Position numbers and translations under genes: made by a program | The notes under the pieces: generated by a model | Seen by the model: only the letters and a program-made list of their open reading frames with translations | Told to the model about the DNA's origin: nothing | Database searches by the model: none | Part shown: piece by piece, positions 37,932 to 43,450 of the stretch | Numbering within the stretch: the first letter of the stretch is position 1 | How the letters are laid out: every line of letters begins with the position of its first letter | Assembly: GCF_022829545.1 (NCBI RefSeq) | Contig: NZ_JAKSYM010000033.1 | Span: 1-43,450, forward strand | Reading direction: 5' to 3' | From: Methylobacterium sp. J-030 | Lineage (GTDB): Bacteria; Pseudomonadota; Alphaproteobacteria; Rhizobiales; Beijerinckiaceae | DNA: 43,450 bases

Positions 37932-38201
37932 ATGTCCGATACCTTGTTCTTCCGCATTGCCGCCGTTGCCGATGGCCGGGCGCCCCAGCGAATCCGAGTT
38001 CTTCCCCATGCCGGCGGGCTGGTGCTCGTCGGCGCCGATCAGAGCCGTTCGCGCATCGTCATCACCGAGGCCGAGGCCGTCACGGGCCAGGGCGACGAAC
38101 TGGACGGTCCCGCCTACCGCCTCGAATGCGGTTCGCTTTCGGTTCGCGTACCCCGCTTCGTCGTTGACTATCTGTTACAAGATAGTTCGCTATTTTATTA
38201 G
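37932..38201 (+). CDS. Small accessory protein, unknown
   Basis: 89 aa, ATG at 37932 with AGGAGG five bases upstream. It appears beta-rich (TLFFRIAAVADGRAPQRIRV, then GGLVLVGADQSRSRIVITEA) and ends in VDYLLQDSSLFY. No motif is identified. It is expressed from its own unit behind a family B operator. The last coding bases are AT-rich and merge into the next promoter. Confidence 0.55.
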   Translation: MSDTLFFRIAAVADGRAPQRIRVLPHAGGLVLVGADQSRSRIVITEAEAVTGQGDELDGPAYRLECGSLSVRVPRFVVDYLLQDSSLFY

Positions 38202-38208
38202 TTTTCTA

Positions 38209-38237
38209 TTGCTAAATGGGCCGATATGGCCTACTAT
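38209..38237 (+). promoter_or_regulatory. Promoter with embedded family A operator, copy 3
   Basis: TTGCTA (38209-38214), 17 bases, TACTAT (38232-38237). The spacer holds TGGGCC-GATAT-GGCCTA (38217-38233), one mismatch from the perfect dyad. It drives the 38274 gene. Confidence 0.78.
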
Positions 38238-38273
38238 AAGTCATAGTCCGCGAACGTTCTACGAGAGCTTACC

Positions 38274-38645
38274 ATGATCGCCCGCACCGCTCGCATAGCC
38301 TTCCACCGCGCCGGCCCGCTCATCGCGGCCGGTGCGGCGGCCTTCGACAAGCGGGGCCTCTGCGTGGCCTGCATCGTCACCTGGCGCCGTCACGGAGAGG
38401 AGCCGGGCTACGCCCGGATCTCGCACTTCCAGATCGAGGAATCCGAAGACCTCGTGAGGTTTGTACAGGCAGCATCCCAGGGGCTGTTTCGCTCCTTTCC
38501 GGCGCTCGCCGCCGACTACGACCGCATCGAAACCTTGTTCCAGCGCGGCCCCCGCTCTCCGGCAAGCTTCGCGGCTAGGACCGTCCTCTTCTTCCATTCA
38601 TGCCGGATCAACTTGCGCCTCTGGCGCGAGCGGCACGCTTCGTGA
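38274..38645 (+). CDS. Small accessory protein, unknown
   Basis: 123 aa, ATG at 38274. The first third is basic and hydrophobic (RTARIAFHRAGPLIAAGAAA), followed by mixed strands (LCVACIVTWRRHG, ARISHFQIEE) and a basic helical C-terminus. A C-x2-C pair lies at about 30-33. No family recognised. It is the first gene of the third family A-controlled unit, with the 38654 gene eight bases downstream. Confidence 0.6.
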   Translation: MIARTARIAFHRAGPLIAAGAAAFDKRGLCVACIVTWRRHGEEPGYARISHFQIEESEDLVRFVQAASQGLFRSFPALAADYDRIETLFQRGPRSPASFAARTVLFFHSCRINLRLWRERHAS

Positions 38646-38653
38646 GGTTTCCA

Positions 38654-38887
38654 ATGTCATCCGAACGTTCTTGGATTTACGATTATGACGGTCTCACCTT
38701 CGAGACCTACGAAATCGGTCGCACCGCCGAATCTCTCAAGCATCATACCATGCATAACGAGATCATTGTTCACCGTTCCGAAACCGGCCTACTGTCGGTT
38801 ATCGAGAAGCAGACAGTAACGCCATGGCCGGAAGACCATAACTACACCATGTTCCACTACGCCTGGCACCCCAGCGACTTTGCCTGA
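38654..38887 (+). CDS. Small accessory protein, unknown
   Basis: 77 aa, ATG at 38654 with GAGG six bases upstream; a frame extending to 38600 overlaps the previous gene. It is polar and rich in His, Tyr and Trp (IYDYDGLTFETYEIGR, MFHYAWHPSDF). No motif is recognised. It is probably co-transcribed with the 38274 gene. Confidence 0.55.
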   Translation: MSSERSWIYDYDGLTFETYEIGRTAESLKHHTMHNEIIVHRSETGLLSVIEKQTVTPWPEDHNYTMFHYAWHPSDFA

Positions 38888-38965
38888 ACGGCTCGTGGCG
38901 GGTCCGACCCCCGCCAAGACCCTCCATGCCGGCATCCGCCGGCTCACCCCCAGCGAGACCGTTCA

Positions 38966-39448
38966 ATGAGTGCCACTCAACTCTTCGCCCTCACCGGCCA
39001 CGTCCGGCGCGACATGGCCGCCCAGGTCGCAAGGCTCTATGCCCTGCGGATCGCCCGGAAGGCGGATCTCGAACTCGACAGCATAGAGACATGGGTCCAC
39101 GGCCAGATGAGCCGGGACGGCGGGGAAGAGGCCCGCAACCTCGCCATTGAGACCGGCCTTTCCCTGATCGAGACGCGCGGCATCGTCGGGAGCGCCTTAC
39201 GGCGTTACTACGTCGCCCGCCGCATGGCCGCCCTTCCGCCGGCAATGCGTTGGCACGCCATCCGGTGCCAGAATCCGACCGTGCGCGTGTTGCTCGGCCT
39301 GATGGAGGCCATGGACCCCGTGGACCGGGGCGGCATGGACCCGATCCGGGCCACACGCCGGCTCTTCGTCCTGACCCAGGCCCAGGAACTCATCCAGCGC
39401 GAGCGCGCCGGCATGACGACCAGGCCGCGCCGGTTCCAGCCGAGATAG
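38966..39448 (+). CDS. Helical Arg-rich protein, unknown
   Basis: 160 aa, ATG at 38966. The protein is predicted helical throughout (RRDMAAQVARLYALRIARKA, then LRRYYVARRMAALPPAMRWH) and strongly basic at the end (GMTTRPRRFQPR). It could bind DNA or RNA but lacks a recognisable helix-turn-helix. It begins the last accessory run (38966-40523), in which genes are separated by 0-11 bases or overlap, so this is one operon leading towards the replication region. Confidence 0.6.
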   Translation: MSATQLFALTGHVRRDMAAQVARLYALRIARKADLELDSIETWVHGQMSRDGGEEARNLAIETGLSLIETRGIVGSALRRYYVARRMAALPPAMRWHAIRCQNPTVRVLLGLMEAMDPVDRGGMDPIRATRRLFVLTQAQELIQRERAGMTTRPRRFQPR

Positions 39449-39459
39449 GGAGGGAAGGC

Positions 39460-39708
39460 GTGTCACGGCTCATCCCTCTCAAAGGCGGCCGGATCGACAC
39501 CCCGGCCCGCCGCCTCGTGACCAAGGGGGCGGCGAACGCAGGGTCCATGGCCTTCGTCCGGGTGGACGTTTACGGCCCTGGCGAACCTGTCGGCGCGACG
39601 CCCAGGGCCACCGTGCACGTCCCCCGGAAAACCGGCCAGCGATGGTTCCGGGAGGACCGCCTGTTGCTCGCGGTCCTTGCCGCGCTCACCGACCCCGAGG
39701 AGGAGTGA
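39460..39708 (+). CDS. Small basic protein, unknown
   Basis: 82 aa from the GTG at 39460, which has AGGGAGG upstream. It is basic and likely beta-rich (MAFVRVDVYGPGEPVG, then RATVHVPRKTGQRWF), ending in an acidic DPEEE. No motif. Its stop is directly followed by the next ATG, showing operon structure. Confidence 0.55.
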   Translation: MSRLIPLKGGRIDTPARRLVTKGAANAGSMAFVRVDVYGPGEPVGATPRATVHVPRKTGQRWFREDRLLLAVLAALTDPEEE

Positions 39709-40041
39709 ATGCCCCTCCCCGCTCTTCGCATGATCCCATGGGACGCGCTTCGCGTAGCCCGAGAGACCGGCTTTGCTCCACTTCCGGGCCAAGAGCAGGC
39801 GTGGCTCATCCGCCGGGTCCTGTTGCCAGGTCGGTTCTTCCGCATCGCCGGTCCCGACGATGACCGCTTCGTGGAGATCGAGGCCGGCGCTGAGATCCCC
39901 GTGGGGCCGGACGGCCAGACCCCGGCAGGCGCCTTCGCCATCGTTTTCGACAACCGCGGCCGACAGACAGACCGCACCATCGAGCTTCAAGGCCGAGGCG
40001 CACCGCCCAGGCCACAGGACCGCCAGGGAGAATTTCCGTGA
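39709..40041 (+). CDS. Small protein, unknown
   Basis: 110 aa, ATG at 39709 immediately after the previous stop. A central segment (RRVLLPGRFFRIAGPDDDRF, then VEIEAGAEIPV) suggests a beta fold, and FAIVFDNRGRQTDRTI follows. The C-terminus is Gln/Pro-rich. Its TGA shares a base with the ATG of the HTH gene. Family unknown. Confidence 0.55.
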   Translation: MPLPALRMIPWDALRVARETGFAPLPGQEQAWLIRRVLLPGRFFRIAGPDDDRFVEIEAGAEIPVGPDGQTPAGAFAIVFDNRGRQTDRTIELQGRGAPPRPQDRQGEFP

Positions 40042-40523
40042 TGCACTCGCCTCAAAACCCTGGACGAGTCATTGTGCCCGTCATCGAGTCGGGCGACCAG
40101 GGAGGGAACATCATCCCCTTCCCCCGTCCTACTCCCCTAGAGGGCGTTCCCATGACCGGCGACGAATTCGACGCCGAAATCCGCAGGCTTGGCTTCACGC
40201 AGTTGTCGTTCGCCGACTACGCCGGGATAGGCGGACGCACGGCTAGGACCTACGCCGCGAAGGGACCGCCACCTCTCGCCGAGGTGCTGTTGCGCTTGCT
40301 CGCCCAGGTCCACGTTCCGGGCGGTTGGCGTGGCAACCGTCTCCGGGAGGCTCCGAGCATCAGAGAAACGCGCGAGGCTATCGAACCGGCAGTGCAGCAC
40401 ATCATCGGCCGCGCCGTCGAGCAGCATTGGGACCCGACAACCATCGCCGACGCACTATCCGCCATCGCGGACGAGCTTCGCCAGGGGAGCGCCATCGAGC
40501 CGCGTCGGGCCACATCAGCCTAA
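40041..40523 (+). CDS. HTH regulator upstream of the replication region
   Basis: 160 aa from the ATG at 40041, which shares its A with the preceding TGA; a GTG at 40038 is equally possible. Residues about 47-82 (LGFTQLSFADYAGIGGRTAR, then TYAAKGPPPLAEVLLRLL) are an XRE-like helix-turn-helix of the kind seen in phage and plasmid repressors. The C-terminal half is helical and probably mediates dimerization. Being the last gene before the operator-rich replication promoter, it is one of the best candidates for the plasmid-wide repressor that reads a dyad family. The family A dyad at 40554 is only 31 bases past its stop. Confidence 0.65.
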   Translation: MHSPQNPGRVIVPVIESGDQGGNIIPFPRPTPLEGVPMTGDEFDAEIRRLGFTQLSFADYAGIGGRTARTYAAKGPPPLAEVLLRLLAQVHVPGGWRGNRLREAPSIRETREAIEPAVQHIIGRAVEQHWDPTTIADALSAIADELRQGSAIEPRRATSA

Positions 40524-40553
40524 AGGCGCGAATATATCCAAGACCGCCGGTAT

Positions 40554-40570
40554 TAGGCCAACTTGGCCGA
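40554..40570 (+). promoter_or_regulatory. Family A operator, copy before the replication region
   Basis: TAGGCC-AACTT-GGCCGA, one mismatch pair from the consensus. It is nested in a longer interrupted palindrome (CCGGTAT at 40548 and ATACCGG at 40570-40576). Unlike the other copies it is not between good -35 and -10 boxes. Confidence 0.5.
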
Positions 40571-40717
40571 TACCGGCGAATCGGCGCGGAGTTTCGAACG
40601 AATCTGTCGCATGTCGAGGTATTGCTTGGCATTTGCCAAGTATTGGTTGGAAATGCACCCGGCATTACTAGCTCGGGTGAAATCGCTCGAAAGCGAGCCC
40701 GTTATAAATCCAGGCAT

Positions 40718-40746
40718 TTGCAACCGGCCACGGTTGCAGCTACATT
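40718..40746 (+). promoter_or_regulatory. Replication promoter with family C operator
   Basis: TTGCAA (40718-40723), 17 bases, TACATT (40741-40746). The dyad GCAACC-GGCCAC-GGTTGC (40720-40737) overlaps the -35 box and spacer, so a bound repressor would block polymerase. It extends to TGCAACC/GGTTGCA. Same geometry as 20953-20981. Confidence 0.65.
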
Positions 40747-40800
40747 AATAGCCGTTGCTCCGATAGGGGCAGCGCTTCGGTCTCACGTCACGGGAAATGA

Positions 40801-40903
40801 CAGGGGATCGGAGACATCCGGGTGATGGTCTTTGCGGGACTTACCGGACGGCTCAGAGCTTGGGAAAGAGCGGTCGCGCTGATAACGCGATCTCCGTCCC
40901 CTG
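40801..40903 (+). ncRNA. Folded leader RNA, cloverleaf-like
   Basis: A 13-bp closing stem (40801-40814 with 40891-40903, one bulged T) encloses three further helices: TCCGG/CCGGA (40817-40821/40844-40848), GCTC/GAGC (40851-40854/40868-40871) and TCGCG/CGCGA (40874-40878/40886-40890). It lies in the transcribed leader between the replication promoter and gene. No known RNA family fits. It may be a cis control element rather than a separate RNA. Confidence 0.45.
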
Positions 40904-40960
40904 CATCATTACGTGTACCTGATTGTGCCCCTCGGCGCAATGGGAACGGCTGTCTGCGAG

Positions 40961-40974
40961 TCCCCAAACGGGGA
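40961..40974 (+). promoter_or_regulatory. Hairpin hiding the ribosome-binding site
   Basis: TCCCC-AAAC-GGGGA. The right arm GGGGA is the only Shine-Dalgarno-like sequence before the ATG at 40980, so the stem would limit translation of the replication gene. Confidence 0.5.
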
Positions 40975-40979
40975 TGAAA

Positions 40980-43433
40980 ATGGTAAGGGCCGAATCGCTC
41001 TCTTCGAGCGTAGCGCGCCTGTCGAGGCTGGAAGCCACGACGGCGCTGCATACAGCGATCATCCAACATTTCGGCCAGGCCGATGCCTGGCACGCACTCG
41101 ATGCAGAGGAGCGCAAAGGCGCCCTCCCCCCTCGTCTTGGCATCGCCGGCGAAGCCGGCTTGGGCAAGACGGAAGCCGTGTTGACCGCGTGCGCAGAGCC
41201 CGCATGGCGCGAGCGCCGGGTTCTCTACCTCGTCCCCAGCGTCGAGCTTGGCGAGGAGCTTGCCGTTCGGGCCAGGGCCAAGGGGATCCTCGCAACCGTC
41301 ATCCGGGGACGGTCCCAGGACGACCCCAACGCACCCAGCTTGAAGATGTGCCGCAAGAGCGACATCGCCGAGGGCGTAGCCGCCCTTGGGTTCAGCGTCA
41401 CCGAGACCTTGTGCAAGGGCAAGAACGCGGCCGGCGAGACGGTCGAATGCCCGTTCCGCGAATCCTGCCCCTACGTCCAGCAGCAGCAAGCGGCGAAGAA
41501 GGCCCCCGGCCTGTACATCGCGGCGCACGCCTACCTGTCCCTTGGACTCGATGCCCTCAAGGAGGACACGTTAGACCTCCTCATCGTGGACGAATCGTTT
41601 TGGGCGACGCTCACACGCGAAAGCCGCGTGACCATCGACCGCTTCCTCACGAGCCGGACACCCGGAGAGAAGATCGCCCGAGCCCGGAAGGGAGAGCGTC
41701 AGCACGACGCCGACCTACGGTCCCAGGAGCTTTGGGCCGAGCATCACCAGGCCATGCGTGCGGCGGAAGACGCGATCCGTGGCGCGGCCCGCGAGGACCG
41801 GCAACCGACCCTCGCAGACTTCCGCGCCTACGGGCTCAGCGAGGGGCTGTGCACCGCCGCCATGGAGCTCGAATACTCGCGGCTTGGACGCCCGGAGATC
41901 GACGCCGGCATGGAGGAGAAGGACCAGCGGGACGCCCTCGCCCAGGCCGTTCAACGTGAGGCGTTCGGTTTCGCCCGCGTCTGGCACGTGCTCAAGCGGG
42001 AGTTGGCAACCGAGCGCCAGGGCGAGCCTCACGGCCTCACCGTGGAGATGGGGCATCTCAACCGCCGGAGCGGCGAGTTGGAGAACGTCTTGACCCTGGC
42101 ATGGAGCGTGGAGCCCAGGTTCCAGGGCCTCCCGCTCCTCGTCATCGACGCGGATGCGGACGACCTGATCCTGTCCCGGTTCTATCCGGGAATCCGGGTC
42201 GAGAGCATCCGGGCCGTGTGGCGAAACGTAACCGTGCGCCAAGTCACGGACAGGACGGGGAGCAAGCTCGCCTTTTCGAATCCGGCCAATCGCGAGCGGG
42301 CGTGGCAAGCCGGCCTCGCCCTCGCAGACCGTCATGCCGAGACGGTCGCGGACGACCCCTCCCGACGACCCCTCGTCGTAGCGCAGAAGGCCGTCAGGGA
42401 GGCATGGATCGAGGAGGGGCGCACGGACGGTGCGCCGTTCGACGTAGCTCACCAGGGCGCGCTTCGCGGCAAGGATCAATGGAAGAACACGGCGGGCGTT
42501 CTCATCGTGGGGCGGATCGAGCCGAATCCGAGCGAAGTCGAGCGCCAGATGCGGGCGGTGTTCTTCGCCGACGCGACCCCCCTCGCCTTCCTAACCCCTG
42601 ACCGGGAAACGGGTCGCACGATGCTCCCGAAGCGGGACGGCGCGATCCGCACGCGCTCCGGCGCGACGGTCGCGGTGCCGGTCTCATACCACCCGGACGA
42701 GCGAGCCGACCGGATCATCCGCCAGATCCGCGAGGCGGAGCTTATGCAGGCCATCGCCCGGTGCCGCCCGATCCATCGGGGCGCCGACGTACCGTGCGAG
42801 ATCCTGATTTTGACAAACGTCCCCCTTCCCCTGGAAGTGGACGAAGTGACGACGTGGGACAGCGTAATCCCCGACCGGTTCGAGCAGATGCGGCTCTCCG
42901 GCTTCCTCCCGGACGTGGCCGGCGACTGCGCCGCCGCCTACCCCGGGCTTTGGGAAAGCGCGGAGGCCGTGCGCCAAGCCGCGAGCCGGCTTCGCCGCCG
43001 CGCGACGGGTCGCGCGACCGTCGAAAGCGTGACGGTCTCTATAGAGGAATCTCTATATGGGAACGGTCACGCTTATGCGGGACTGTCCCGTGTGATCTAC
43101 AGGGTGTCAGGGAGTAGGCGGAGCAGGGGGGCCTGGGTCCGCGTCGCGCCGGCCGAGACCGCCGATGCCCTCGAAACCCGCCTCGCGGGCCTGCTAGAGG
43201 GGCTGCACGGCCTTTCCCTCGTCGGTGCCCTGCCCGACCCTGTGCAGGCCCCGGAGGCCGCCCAGGAGGCCGTTGAGGCCCATGCCGCGACCGTCGCGGC
43301 CTTGCACGCATCCGGGGAGTGGACGTGGTGGGTCCCGCCAGGAGTCGCGCGGTGGCCCGTGCGACCGTCCCGGCCGGGTTCCGTGCGCCCCCCGGACCCC
43401 GACGACCCCGTGGTTAACCAGCCGTCAACGTGA
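40980..43433 (+). CDS. SF2 helicase-like probable replication protein
   Basis: 817 aa from the ATG at 40980, chosen for the GGGGA five bases upstream; ATG 40974 and GTG 40923 are alternatives. Walker A is GEAGLGKT at 57-64, and the Walker B/motif II is LLIVDES with D204-E205. Between them lie four cysteines (C124, C145, C157, C163; the last pair in ECPFRESCPY), placed like the iron-sulfur or zinc insertion of XPD/DinG-type helicases. Near 587-598, ELMQAIARCRPI resembles helicase motif VI, followed by ILILTNVPLPLEVDEVTTWD, a block I associate with helicase-like proteins of alphaproteobacterial plasmids. With its structured leader and downstream HTH gene, it is the best candidate for the replication protein, though no origin-binding initiator domain is visible. 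Confidence 0.75.
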   Translation: MVRAESLSSSVARLSRLEATTALHTAIIQHFGQADAWHALDAEERKGALPPRLGIAGEAGLGKTEAVLTACAEPAWRERRVLYLVPSVELGEELAVRARAKGILATVIRGRSQDDPNAPSLKMCRKSDIAEGVAALGFSVTETLCKGKNAAGETVECPFRESCPYVQQQQAAKKAPGLYIAAHAYLSLGLDALKEDTLDLLIVDESFWATLTRESRVTIDRFLTSRTPGEKIARARKGERQHDADLRSQELWAEHHQAMRAAEDAIRGAAREDRQPTLADFRAYGLSEGLCTAAMELEYSRLGRPEIDAGMEEKDQRDALAQAVQREAFGFARVWHVLKRELATERQGEPHGLTVEMGHLNRRSGELENVLTLAWSVEPRFQGLPLLVIDADADDLILSRFYPGIRVESIRAVWRNVTVRQVTDRTGSKLAFSNPANRERAWQAGLALADRHAETVADDPSRRPLVVAQKAVREAWIEEGRTDGAPFDVAHQGALRGKDQWKNTAGVLIVGRIEPNPSEVERQMRAVFFADATPLAFLTPDRETGRTMLPKRDGAIRTRSGATVAVPVSYHPDERADRIIRQIREAELMQAIARCRPIHRGADVPCEILILTNVPLPLEVDEVTTWDSVIPDRFEQMRLSGFLPDVAGDCAAAYPGLWESAEAVRQAASRLRRRATGRATVESVTVSIEESLYGNGHAYAGLSRVIYRVSGSRRSRGAWVRVAPAETADALETRLAGLLEGLHGLSLVGALPDPVQAPEAAQEAVEAHAATVAALHASGEWTWWVPPGVARWPVRPSRPGSVRPPDPDDPVVNQPST

Positions 43434-43450
43434 CCTTGGCACCGTAGCCG

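Larger units (their letters stand above)
40524..40979 (+). other. Probable replication control region
   Basis: This 456-base gap is packed with inverted repeats: CCGGTAT..ATACCGG around 40548-40576, CTTGGC-ATTT-GCCAAG (40625-40640), CGCTC-GAAA-GCGAG (40684-40697), the promoter/operator at 40718-40746, and a 103-base folded leader (40801-40903). GGCATTTGC occurs at 40628 and 40713. No iterons or clear DnaA boxes were recognised. Position before the helicase-like gene and density of structure make it the best oriV candidate. Confidence 0.5.

Overview
The window is one complete circular plasmid written as a linear contig. Bases 1-141 are repeated exactly at 43310-43450, so the circle is about 43,309 bp and one gene block (helicase-like replication protein plus HTH protein) runs across the join. 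High GC, alphaproteobacterial-looking proteins and gene families suggest a Hyphomicrobiales host, plausibly Methylobacteriaceae. That host call is inference.

Layout: (1) 182-5079 holds a small HTH/coiled-coil protein, secreted or membrane proteins of unknown role (two in an AT-rich patch) and a membrane protein/zinc-ribbon pair. (2) 5151-6489 is a ParA/MinD-like ATPase with a small DNA-binding partner, probably partition. (3) 6755-11339 is the mobilization block: a small RHH-like protein and a 1418-aa MOBF relaxase-helicase carrying an extra C-terminal primase/TOPRIM-like region. (4) 11637-20682 is chromosome-like cargo: an ECF sigma/anti-sigma pair, a LysR regulator, SorAB-type sulfite dehydrogenase, a second sulfite-oxidase-fold enzyme, a beta-propeller protein, a YeiH-type exporter and a phosphoglycerate mutase. 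Three transcription units in it share the promoter GGAATA-N15-CATC. I read it as a sulfite-response island. (5) 21029-27334 is a type IV coupling protein operon with a large repeat protein and a secreted protein. No type IV secretion genes exist here, so the plasmid should be mobilizable but not self-transmissible. (6) 27622-32718 contains small accessory genes and an AT-rich minus-strand block with a two-TM SLATT-like protein, a CD-NTase, an unknown protein and a HEPN-like protein, next to a serine resolvase with its probable recombination site. (7) 32803-40523 is a long run of small plus-strand accessory genes including ArdC antirestriction. (8) 40524-43433 is the putative replication region: operator-rich promoter, folded leader, and helicase-like replication protein.

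The two most interesting signals are a candidate CBASS-like defence operon (SLATT, CD-NTase, unknown, HEPN) and a plasmid-wide regulatory network of three recurring inverted-repeat operators: TAGGCC-N5-GGCCTA, GGTGTCA-N4-TGACACC and GCAACC-N6-GGTTGC. Three copies of the first sit in exactly the same place, inside the 17-bp spacer of a promoter. All three types (one half-degenerate) are stacked in front of the coupling-protein operon, and the third also overlaps the replication promoter.
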